Shown piece after piece: positions 16,141 through 23,230 of a DNA stretch of 33,471 nt. A model generated the notes under the pieces. That model was not told where the DNA came from. It ran no database searches and saw nothing but the letters and a program-made list of their open reading frames with translations. The translations under genes and the position numbers were made by a program. The DNA lies in the NCBI GenBank assembly GCA_031292735.1, contig JARLGP010000045.1, positions 1 to 33,471 on the forward strand, in the 5' to 3' direction. Position 1 is the first letter of the stretch; every line of letters starts with the position of its first letter. The DNA is from Holophaga sp. Its GTDB lineage: Bacteria > Acidobacteriota > Holophagae > Holophagales > Holophagaceae.

Positions 16141-17643
16141 TCACTTGGCGATCGCGAACTTGCCCAGCAGCCCGGCCAGGTCGTCCTGGCGTTCCAGCTG
16201 CCACAGGGCGTCCAGCGCCGCCCGGGTCTGCGCTTCCGACCAGGACTTGCCGACGTTGCCGCGGAACTTCCGCTCCACATCGGCCCGCCCCATGGGGCGG
16301 CCGACGAAGCCGGGCAGATCGTTCACCTGGCGGGTGATCACCCGGCCGTCGGTCAGCACCGCGGTGATCCGGTTGGGCACCGCCTTGGGCATGAGCGCGG
16401 TGAGCGCCGGATCCTCCTTCACGGTGATCTTCTGCATGAGGGCCCGCACCCGCGGCTCGCGCAGCTTTTCCGGCAGGTAGCTGTCGTTGCTGATCTCGCC
16501 GTCGAGCATGGCCCGGGCGGTGATGTAGGGCAGGCTGTGGTCCGCGGTCTCCTTGGTCTCCGGGAGCCATTTCTCCGGGTCCAGGCCCGCGGTGAGCAGG
16601 CCGCGCCTGGTGGTGGCGATCTCCAGGCTCTTGATCCGGTCCAGGGAACCCGCCTCGTGCGCCACGGCGATGCCGGCCGGGATGGCGGTCATGGAATAGA
16701 TCTGCGCCGGGTAGGCCTTCATGCCGCAGAAGGTGATGCGGAACGGCACCCCGGGCCGGCCGAAGCGCTCGGGATCGATTCCCGGCAGGCTGGAGACCTG
16801 CTTGAAGAAGCCCGCCGTGCCTTCGAAGATCGGCGCCGGGCCGGTGATCCCGGCCCGCGCCAGGCGCGCCGCGAACACCCCGTTGCGGCCGGCCTCGGCG
16901 TCGGCGATGCCCTTCCAGTCGGACATCACCTGCATCCGGGTCTGCAGCATCGGAATGTGGTCGTTGAGCGACAGGTTCACCGCCTGGGTCAGCCGGTCCG
17001 GGCTGAGCCGCATGAGCTTGCCGGTCGCCAGCGCCACCGCCGGCAGGCTGCACACCGGATGGTCCCAGCCGTGCGTGTTCAGGTCCGCAGTGTCCAGCAT
17101 CTGGCAATCGATCTCGTAGGCCAGCACCACGGCGGTGATCAGGTCCTTCCCGCTGGCCCGCTCGGCCTCGGCCACCGCCAGGCAGGGCGCAATGTTGTCG
17201 CTGGGGTGGCCGGCCTCGCCGGAGCGCTTGCCCACATAGACGTCGTTCATGTCGTAGTAGCGCAGCGCGATGCCGTTGATGAAGCCGGCCAGGTCCGGGG
17301 CGGTGCGCTGGGCGGTGCCAAGGATGGTGGACGCCCCGCCCGGGACCGCCAGGGTCCGGGTGGTGGCCACGGGGCCTTCGTGGAAGGCCGCGATGGCGCA
17401 GCCCAGCGCGTCGATGATCTGGACCTTGGCGGTTTCCACCGTGGCCGGATCCAGGTCGGCATAGCGCAGGCCGGCGGCGTAGGCGGCCATCCGGTCAGCC
17501 AGTGGGCGCGGCGCGGGAGCGGGAGCGGCAGCGGCGGCCAGGGGGGCCGGTACCAGCTGGCCGGCCATGGCAAGGGCCCCGAACAGGGCGACACCCCTGA
17601 GCATTCCCCGGCCCGCGCGGGCCTGGTTCTGGCGATCAATCAT
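16141..17643 (-). CDS. MmgE/PrpD-family protein with an N-terminal signal peptide
   Basis: A 500-residue protein. After about 45 residues the sequence is a normal MmgE/PrpD enzyme: ADRMAAYAAGLRYADLD, IIDALGCAIAAFHEGP, AGFINGIALRYYDMND, GHPSDNIAP, LAYEIDCQM and HGWDHPVCSLPAVALATGK. The family includes 2-methylcitrate dehydratase and cis-aconitate decarboxylase, acting on tricarboxylates. Unusually, residues 1-40 form an apparent signal peptide: basic n-region, hydrophobic MLRGVALFGALAMAGQLV, then alanine-rich PLAAAAAP. The ATG has AAGGAG six bases before it and overlaps the CoA-transferase stop by eight bases, so the start is well supported; Met14 would still keep the hydrophobic stretch. If exported, it would work in the periplasm on incoming carboxylates. 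It is last in the iclR operon. Confidence 0.88.
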   Translation of the reverse strand: MIDRQNQARAGRGMLRGVALFGALAMAGQLVPAPLAAAAAPAPAPRPLADRMAAYAAGLRYADLDPATVETAKVQIIDALGCAIAAFHEGPVATTRTLAVPGGASTILGTAQRTAPDLAGFINGIALRYYDMNDVYVGKRSGEAGHPSDNIAPCLAVAEAERASGKDLITAVVLAYEIDCQMLDTADLNTHGWDHPVCSLPAVALATGKLMRLSPDRLTQAVNLSLNDHIPMLQTRMQVMSDWKGIADAEAGRNGVFAARLARAGITGPAPIFEGTAGFFKQVSSLPGIDPERFGRPGVPFRITFCGMKAYPAQIYSMTAIPAGIAVAHEAGSLDRIKSLEIATTRRGLLTAGLDPEKWLPETKETADHSLPYITARAMLDGEISNDSYLPEKLREPRVRALMQKITVKEDPALTALMPKAVPNRITAVLTDGRVITRQVNDLPGFVGRPMGRADVERKFRGNVGKSWSEAQTRAALDALWQLERQDDLAGLLGKFAIAK

Positions 17644-18838
17644 GATTCACTCCTTGAATAATGCCCTTGGACCGCAGGCCTGCGATCCGGGCGGGATCAT
17701 AGCCTAACTCGGCCAAAAGCGCTTCGGTACTGTCGCCCACCTCGGGCAGGTCCAGCCGCGTGCCGAACCGGCGGCCGTCCATCTCGAACGGTAGCATGGG
17801 CACCTTGCCCTTGAGCCCGCCGGGCAGGGTCACTTCAGCGAACCCGCCGGACTGGTTCAGGTGGGGGTCGTCGAACAGGTCCTCGGGCCGCACCAGGGGG
17901 GCGAAGGGCAGCCCGGCCCGTTCGCAGCGGTCCATGATCTCCTGCTTGGGCAGGGTCTTGAACAGGGCCCTCAGCTGGGGCATGAAGCGATCCCGCGCGG
18001 CCACCCGCTGGTTGTTGCGGGCCAGGCTGGCATCGGCGGCCAGGGCGTCCAGGCCGAAGGCCCGGCAGAACGGCTGCCACTGGGAATCGCTCACCACCCC
18101 GATGAAGACCTTCTCGCCGTCGGCCGATTCGAACACATCGTAGACCGCCCAGGCGGAAACCCGGCTGGGCATGGGCGCGGCCGGCCGGCCGGTCACCAGG
18201 TATTGCATCATGTGCTGGGCCACCAGGAACACCGAGTTCTCGTAGAGCCCGGACTGCACCAGCTGGCCCTTGCCGGTGGCGTTGCGCTCCAGCAGGGCCG
18301 CCAGGATCCCCACCGCGCCGAACACCCCGCCCATCACGTCGTTCACCGAAGCCCCCGCGCGCAGCGGCTGACCCACCGGGCCGGTCATGTAGGACAGCCC
18401 GGTCATCATCTGCACCACTTCGTCCAGGGCCGGCCGGTGCTCGTACGGGCCGGGCAGGAAGCCCTTCATGGAGCAGTAGATCACCTTGCCGTTGAGCGCC
18501 TGGACCGCCTCGTAGCCCAGGCCCAGCTTGTCCATGGCGCCCGGCCGGAAGTTCTCGGTCACCACGTCCGCCGAGCCGATCAGCTGCTTCACGAAGGCCA
18601 TCCCTTCCGGAGCCTTCAGGTCCACCGCCACGCTGCGCTTGTTGCGGTTGTAGGTGGCCCAGTAGCCGGCGCCGGAGCCGGCCAGCCGGCGGGTGTTGTC
18701 GCCCTCCGGCAGCGGCTCCACCTTGATCACCTCGGCGCCCAGGTCGGCCAGCACCAGGCCGCAGGTGGGCCCCATCACCATATGCACGAACTCGATCACC
18801 CGCACCCCGGCCAGGGGCAGTTGCCGTTCCTGATTCAT
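17636..18838 (-). CDS. CaiB/BaiF family (class III) CoA-transferase, second copy
   Basis: A 400-residue family III CoA-transferase: GVRVIEFVHMVMGPTCGLVL, GAEVIKVEPLPEGDNTR, YNRNKRSVAVDLK and VTENFRPGAMDKLGLGY. The nucleophile motif is intact, HRPALDEVVQ, with Asp139 at the position of the formyl-CoA transferase aspartate. The sequence clearly differs from the copy at 11623 and is not a recent duplicate. It should activate a carboxylate as a CoA thioester in the cytoplasm. It starts 19 bases after the DASS transporter, GGGAG preceding, and overlaps the MmgE/PrpD gene by eight bases. No CoA-ester lyase lies in this operon, so its product may feed the lyase at 12848 or central metabolism. Confidence 0.92.
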   Translation of the reverse strand: MNQERQLPLAGVRVIEFVHMVMGPTCGLVLADLGAEVIKVEPLPEGDNTRRLAGSGAGYWATYNRNKRSVAVDLKAPEGMAFVKQLIGSADVVTENFRPGAMDKLGLGYEAVQALNGKVIYCSMKGFLPGPYEHRPALDEVVQMMTGLSYMTGPVGQPLRAGASVNDVMGGVFGAVGILAALLERNATGKGQLVQSGLYENSVFLVAQHMMQYLVTGRPAAPMPSRVSAWAVYDVFESADGEKVFIGVVSDSQWQPFCRAFGLDALAADASLARNNQRVAARDRFMPQLRALFKTLPKQEIMDRCERAGLPFAPLVRPEDLFDDPHLNQSGGFAEVTLPGGLKGKVPMLPFEMDGRRFGTRLDLPEVGDSTEALLAELGYDPARIAGLRSKGIIQGVNHD

Positions 18839-18857
18839 GACATCTCCCGAAAGCCAG

Positions 18858-20297
18858 CTAGAGCAGGCCGGTCCACTTCCAGTAGCTCAGGGCGCAGATC
18901 CCGTAGACGATCACCGCGATGGCGCAGATGATGAACCCCACCTTGGGGAAGTCCTTCACCTCCAGTTCGCCGGTGGCGTAGACCAGGATGTTGGGCAGCG
19001 TGTTGTAGAACATCAGCAGCGGGTAGCCGCCGACGATCATCCCGGCCGGCAGCGCGAACAGCGCCGGGTTCACGTTCAGGTGCTGGGCCATGCCGATCAC
19101 CACCGGCAGCACCGCGGTGGCCATGGCCGTGGTGCCCACGAAGAAGAAGTGCATGTACTGGATGACGAACATGATCACCAGCAGCACGGCCACGGTGGTC
19201 ATGCCCTCGGCGCCCATCTTGGTGAGGAGGGTGACCGCCAGCCACTTGCCGGCCCCGGTCTTCATCATCATCTCGCCCAGGGAGATGCCGCCGCCGGCCA
19301 CGAACACCACCTGCCAGGAGACGCCCTTGACCGCGTCGTCCCAGGTGAGGAAGCCCAGCTTGGGGAGGAACAGCAGGCAGCATCCGGCCAGGGCGGAGAC
19401 GGTGACGTCGATCCTGGTCCAGTCGCCCGACACCCACATGGCGGTCACCACCAGGAACACGAACAGCGCCCGCTTCTCGTTGCCCGACATGGGCCCCAGC
19501 TTGTCCAGGGCGTTGCGCACGTAGGTGCTGCCGCCGGGAATGGCCTCCACTTCGGGCTTGAACATGACCCGGCACAGCCACCAGGTGATGATGGTCATGA
19601 CCAGGGAGGGCGGGAAGCCCCACAGCAGCCACTTGGTGTAGCTGATCACCGGGCCCCCGGCCCGGGTGATGAATTCGGCCGTGACCGGGTTGGGCAGGGT
19701 GGCGGTGAGGATGCCGGCGCCGATGGTGGCGTTGGTGAAGGTGAGGGTCAGCAGCAGGCCCTTGGCCAGGTTGGAGCGGGGGCCCACGTTGAAGGTGGTG
19801 ATCAGGCCGATGCAGACCGGCAGCAGGATGGCGGTGCGGGCGGTGGACGAAGGCACCAGGAAGGCCAGCGCGATGTTCGCCAGGGTGATGCCGATGCTCA
19901 CCCGCAGCGCGCTGGAGCCCACCAGCCGCAGGATGTGGTAGGTGAGCCGCTCGGCCAGCCGCGACTTCACCATGGCGGTGGCCAGGATGAAGGCGCTCAC
20001 CAGCAGGTAGGCCGAGGTGGAGCCGAAGCCCTGCAGCGCGTCCTTGGGCGTGGCCACCTTCATCAGCACCGCCAGAGGCACCACCGCCAGGCTGGAGATG
20101 GCCAACGGCACCGCCTCGGTGAGGTAGAGCACGAAGATGCCCGAGAACAGCGCCAGGCACCTGAGCCCCACCTGGCTGAGCCCGGACGGCAGCGGCAGGA
20201 ACCACACCACCAGGGTGATGATGAGCGCCAGGGGCACGCCCAGCCGATGGCGCCAGAGATCCACCTGGCTGTTGCCGGTCATGGCGCTGCTGTTCAT
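18858..20297 (-). CDS. DASS/SLC13-family anion:sodium symporter, second copy
   Basis: A 479-residue membrane protein from ATG 20297. A much longer in-frame extension to 20573 runs antisense-like through iclR and is rejected. The SNT-like first motif appears as FLVPSSTARTAILLPV; others are NATIGAGILTATLPNPV and GGGISLGEMMMKTGAG, which is the SLC13/NhaD-like second-half signature. It falls nearer the SLC13/SdcS branch than does the carrier at 9257. Expected function is sodium-coupled uptake of di- or tricarboxylates. Its ATG overlaps the iclR stop by four bases (ATGA), so regulator and carrier are translated together; GGAGG lies seven bases upstream. Confidence 0.9.
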   Translation of the reverse strand: MNSSAMTGNSQVDLWRHRLGVPLALIITLVVWFLPLPSGLSQVGLRCLALFSGIFVLYLTEAVPLAISSLAVVPLAVLMKVATPKDALQGFGSTSAYLLVSAFILATAMVKSRLAERLTYHILRLVGSSALRVSIGITLANIALAFLVPSSTARTAILLPVCIGLITTFNVGPRSNLAKGLLLTLTFTNATIGAGILTATLPNPVTAEFITRAGGPVISYTKWLLWGFPPSLVMTIITWWLCRVMFKPEVEAIPGGSTYVRNALDKLGPMSGNEKRALFVFLVVTAMWVSGDWTRIDVTVSALAGCCLLFLPKLGFLTWDDAVKGVSWQVVFVAGGGISLGEMMMKTGAGKWLAVTLLTKMGAEGMTTVAVLLVIMFVIQYMHFFFVGTTAMATAVLPVVIGMAQHLNVNPALFALPAGMIVGGYPLLMFYNTLPNILVYATGELEVKDFPKVGFIICAIAVIVYGICALSYWKWTGLL

Positions 20298-21097
20298 GGC
20301 TTGTCCTCCCTGGAGGTCTTGAGGGCGCTTCGGATGTCGGAATCCAGCCGTTCGAGGCTCGCGAAGAACACGCTGCCATCTCCGCCCAGGGCGGTGCTGG
20401 CCCGGGCCCCGGCCTCCAGCATGGCCTGGCAGGACCGGCGGATGTCCCCCGCGCGGAAGCGTTCGATGGGACCCGACAGCGCCAGGGCGCCCAGCAGGCC
20501 CTGCCCGGGCCCGAACACCGGCACCGCCAGGGATGCGGTCTCCGGGTCCCGCTCTCCGAAGGAGATGCACCACAAGCGCGCCCGCACGTCCTCCAGCCCC
20601 TTGCGCTCCGGTTGCCCGAAGGCCAGCAGGACCTTGCCGGAAGAACCGAACTCCAGGGGCAGCCGCTCGCCTTCGCGGATGGTGAAACGGATCGAGCGCT
20701 CCGGCTCGACCCGGTGCAGCACCACACGCTTGCCGCCGTCGCGCACGTAGAAGTTGGCGGTCTCGCCAGTCTGGGTGCAGAGGTCGGCCAGGATCGGCGG
20801 AATCACGTGCTGCACGTGGAAGGAGGACTGGAAGATCTGGGCCAGCCGAAGCGGTTCGGGCCCCACGGAATAGCGCCCGTCCTGGAGCCTGCGGATGAAC
20901 CCGCCGGACTCCAGGGCGATGAGCAGGCGAAGGATGGTGCTCTTGTAGAGGCCGGTGCGCCGCGACAGCTCGGCCAGGGAAAGGGCATCATCCGCGGCCC
21001 GGAATGCGCCCAGGATCGCGAAGGCGCGATCCAGGACGGCGACACCGCTGGTTGCGGGCTCGTCATCTTGCGGAAGGTTCGGAGGCTGGCTGGTCAT
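20294..21097 (-). CDS. IclR-family transcriptional regulator
   Basis: A 267-residue regulator from ATG 21097, with GGAG seven bases before it. The winged helix-turn-helix is at about residues 20-75 (AVLDRAFAILGAF, then LSLAELSRRTGLYKSTILRL, then GRYSVGP). The C-terminal effector domain has FTIREGERLPLEFGSSGKVLLAF and the stretch from RARLWCISFGERDPE to SLAVPVFGPGQGLLGALAL, matching the IclR signature where the cytosolic ligand is held. It is first in an operon with a DASS carrier, CoA-transferase and MmgE/PrpD protein, and is divergent from the RraA-led operon. A palindrome at 21216-21230 overlaps its own -35 box, suggesting autorepression. Ligands of this family are usually small carboxylates or aromatic acids. 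Confidence 0.93.
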   Translation of the reverse strand: MTSQPPNLPQDDEPATSGVAVLDRAFAILGAFRAADDALSLAELSRRTGLYKSTILRLLIALESGGFIRRLQDGRYSVGPEPLRLAQIFQSSFHVQHVIPPILADLCTQTGETANFYVRDGGKRVVLHRVEPERSIRFTIREGERLPLEFGSSGKVLLAFGQPERKGLEDVRARLWCISFGERDPETASLAVPVFGPGQGLLGALALSGPIERFRAGDIRRSCQAMLEAGARASTALGGDGSVFFASLERLDSDIRSALKTSREDKP

Positions 21098-21194
21098 GAA
21101 TGGACTCCATCTTAAGCGGACGCGATGGCATCCCGCCGACGAACCTTGGAAAGGAGCCTGCACTGGCCAGGCAAGGGGGTCTAGAGGTTCGATA

Positions 21195-21230
21195 ATCATA
21201 TGGAAATTAACGATGTTCCGTCAAACGGAA
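21195..21230 (-). promoter_or_regulatory. Likely iclR-operon promoter with palindromic operator on the -35 box
   Basis: Read on the minus strand, TTGACG (21219-21224) and TATGAT (21195-21200) are 18 bases apart and form a credible sigma-70 promoter about 100 bases before the iclR start. A perfect palindrome TTCCGT-CAA-ACGGAA (21216-21230) covers the -35 box. A protein bound there would block transcription. IclR proteins bind such short palindromes, so this is the best candidate for the IclR site. Confidence 0.6.
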
Positions 21231-21280
21231 TCCGCCTTCGGCGCGGGTCGCCCCGGATTCCAAGGCTGAGAACCGGCCCA

Positions 21281-21435
21281 AGGATTTTTAAAAAAGGCCC
21301 TTGACATGGGACGGTTCGGATTCAGAATTGTTCTATCGGAAGAAACGACATTCTATTAGACAGAACAGCCACGAACACGCCAAGTGGAGCAGCCGGCAGA
21401 TGCCGCGCCCATCCATGACGCGGGTTTCCCTGGCA
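21281..21435 (+). promoter_or_regulatory. Promoter-operator-leader block, copy 1 (before the RraA operon)
   Basis: An A/T tract (TTTTTAAAAAA, UP-element-like) precedes TTGACA (21301-21306), 16 bases, and CAGAAT (21323-21328). Immediately downstream TTGTTCT (21328-21334) and AGAACA (21362-21367) form widely spaced inverted arms. The 45 bases 21323-21367 match 29569-29613 at 40 positions. A leader hairpin CGGCAGATGCCG (21394-21405) is also shared. RNA start would fall inside the arms, as for a repressor site. Confidence 0.75.
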
Positions 21436-21569
21436 GCTCGGGCACGAGTCCCGCTCCTTTGACACGGAGCCTCGGCCCCTGCTGCCAGGTTTCCGCGTCT
21501 TTCCCCCTCCCCTATCGTTCCGGCCCCATGGCCGGGCCCCACCCCAGCCCTTTCACAGGAGTGCACTCC

Positions 21570-22268
21570 ATGAGTCAACCTACCCAGCTGCCCGAGGTCA
21601 TCCGCGATTTCCAGCGGGTCAGCCCCGAGATCGTCGCGCAAGCGGCACAGTACCCGTCATCGATCCTGGCCGACGTGGCGGGCCGCCGCGGCGCCCTGCA
21701 CGGCCGCATCACCCCGCTGGCCCGGACCATGAAATTCGCCGGCCCGGCCCTGACGGTGGAGGTGCGCCCCGGCGACAACCTGATGATCCATGCCGCCATG
21801 GCCATCGCCAAGCCCGGCGACGTGATCCTGGTGGACGGCAAAGGTGACCAGACCAGCGCCCTGATGGGCGAGATCATGTCGCACCAGTGCATGGCCATCG
21901 GGGTGGTCGCCGTGGTGCTGGATGGCGCGGCCCGGGATGCCGAAGGCATCTGCGAGATGGGCTTCAACATGTATTCCGTGGGCACCAACCCCAACGGTCC
22001 GACCAAGTTCGTCCCTGGCCGGCTGAACCACCCCATCTCCATCGGCGGCGTCACGGTGCACCCCGGCGACCTGGTGGTGGGCGACGGTGACGGCGTGACC
22101 GTGATCGAGCGCGAAAAGGCCGCCGCGATGTTGCCGCTGGCCGCCCAGAAGGTGGCTGCCGAGACCAAGCGCATCGCCGAGATCAAGGCGCGCAAGGCGC
22201 TCGCGCCCACCTGGCTGAATGCCGCGCTGGTGGCGGCGGGCGTGATCAAGGAAGGAGAGACCCTGTGA
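21570..22268 (+). CDS. RraA/4-hydroxy-4-methyl-2-oxoglutarate aldolase family protein
   Basis: A 232-residue RraA-fold protein. ATG 21570 is chosen because AGGAG lies eight bases upstream and the protein then starts at the family's usual N-terminus; the frame is open further upstream, but that sequence is leader. Pyruvate-aldolase motifs are visible: GDNLMIHAAMAIAKPGDVIL, MGEIMSHQC (Glu101) and VLDGAARDAEGI (Arg122, Asp123), the metal and pyruvate-binding residues of class II HMG/CHA aldolases. Later come GTNPNGPTKF and HPGDLVVGDGDGVTVI. Enzymes of this type split 4-hydroxy-2-oxo diacids into pyruvate plus pyruvate or oxaloacetate and decarboxylate oxaloacetate. Non-catalytic RraA relatives lack the Glu and Arg-Asp set, so an aldolase is favoured. 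It overlaps the next gene by four bases. Confidence 0.85.
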   Translation: MSQPTQLPEVIRDFQRVSPEIVAQAAQYPSSILADVAGRRGALHGRITPLARTMKFAGPALTVEVRPGDNLMIHAAMAIAKPGDVILVDGKGDQTSALMGEIMSHQCMAIGVVAVVLDGAARDAEGICEMGFNMYSVGTNPNGPTKFVPGRLNHPISIGGVTVHPGDLVVGDGDGVTVIEREKAAAMLPLAAQKVAAETKRIAEIKARKALAPTWLNAALVAAGVIKEGETL

Positions 22269-23194
22269 GCGCGAAACCGGTCATCCTGGTGACAGGGGCC
22301 GATCTGGCGCCGCAGGCGCTGGCCATCCTGGCCGACTACCGGATCGTCTTCGCCGGCAAGACCCCCACCGAGGACGGCATCGTCGCCCTGTGCAGGCAGC
22401 ACAATCCCGTGGCCATCATCGTGCGCTACAGCAAGATCGGTGCGGCCGCCATGGATGCCGCGCCGGGCCTGAAAGTGATCTCCAAGCACGGCAGCGGCAC
22501 CGACACCATCGACCAGGAAGCGGCCCGGGCCCGCGGCATCCAGGTGGTCGCCGCCGCCGGCGCCAATGCCGCGGCCGTGGCCGAGCACGCCCTGGCGCTG
22601 CTGTTGGCCTGCGCCAAGTCCATCGCGCCCTTGAACGACCGGATGCACTCCGGCTTCTGGGACAAGGCCACCCACAAGAGCGTCGAGCTGGAAGGACGCA
22701 CCATCGGCCTGATCGGCCTGGGCGCCATCGGCCTGCGCCTGGCGCGGATGGCCGACACCATGGGCATGCGCGTGCTGGGGTTCGACCCCTACGCAAAGAA
22801 CCTGCCGGGCTTCATCACCCTTGCGGATCTGCCGGCCATCTGGGCCCAGGCCGATGCCATCTCCCTGCACTGCCCCCTGACGGCCGAGACCCGCAACCTG
22901 ATCGACGCGCAGGTGCTGGCCTCCTGCAAGCGGGGCGTGATCATCGTCAACACGGCGCGCGGCGGATTGATCGACGAACGGGCGCTCCTGGATGCGGTGC
23001 GCTCCGGCCAGGTCTTCAGCGCGGGGCTGGACAGCTTCGCCGTGGAGCCCATGACCGCGCCGCACATGTTCCACCATGAGAAACAGATCGTGCTGAGTCC
23101 GCACATCGGTGGCGTGACCGCGGATGCCTTCGTCAAGATGGGCGTCGGCGCGGCCCAGAATGCGCTGGCCGTCCTGACGGATGCGGGGAAATAG
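22265..23194 (+). CDS. D-2-hydroxyacid dehydrogenase (NAD-dependent)
   Basis: A 309-residue D-2-hydroxyacid dehydrogenase. It starts at GTG 22265 within the RraA stop (GTGA overlap), with AAGGAG eight bases before it. The Rossmann motif is GLIGLGAIGLRLA (near 148-160). Catalytic residues are seen as NTARGGLIDE (Arg232), SFAVEP (Glu261) and SPHIGG (His280), the standard Arg-Glu-His set. It reduces a 2-oxo acid to the D-2-hydroxy acid or the reverse, in the cytoplasm. Coupled to an aldolase giving pyruvate or oxaloacetate, it could convert the substrate hydroxyacid into the oxoacid that the aldolase cleaves, or reduce a product. Phosphoglycerate dehydrogenase is an alternative annotation, but it lacks the ACT domain. 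Confidence 0.9.
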   Translation: MSAKPVILVTGADLAPQALAILADYRIVFAGKTPTEDGIVALCRQHNPVAIIVRYSKIGAAAMDAAPGLKVISKHGSGTDTIDQEAARARGIQVVAAAGANAAAVAEHALALLLACAKSIAPLNDRMHSGFWDKATHKSVELEGRTIGLIGLGAIGLRLARMADTMGMRVLGFDPYAKNLPGFITLADLPAIWAQADAISLHCPLTAETRNLIDAQVLASCKRGVIIVNTARGGLIDERALLDAVRSGQVFSAGLDSFAVEPMTAPHMFHHEKQIVLSPHIGGVTADAFVKMGVGAAQNALAVLTDAGK

Positions 23195-23230
23195 CCCCGT
23201 CCCACCAACCATCCGCTGACGAGGCCAGAC

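Noticed and set aside
13722..16280. A long in-frame extension of the 2HCT gene (852 residues)
   Set aside because: The extra part runs antisense through lysR and the divergent control region; the 452-residue protein starting at 15080 has the family's length.
11623..18838. The two CoA-transferases as a recent duplication
   Set aside because: Their sequences differ widely, including at the active-site position, so they are separate branches of one family.
21384..21569. RraA gene starting 62 codons earlier
   Set aside because: The upstream part contains the conserved leader, and the family N-terminus begins at the ATG 21570 with a good ribosome site.
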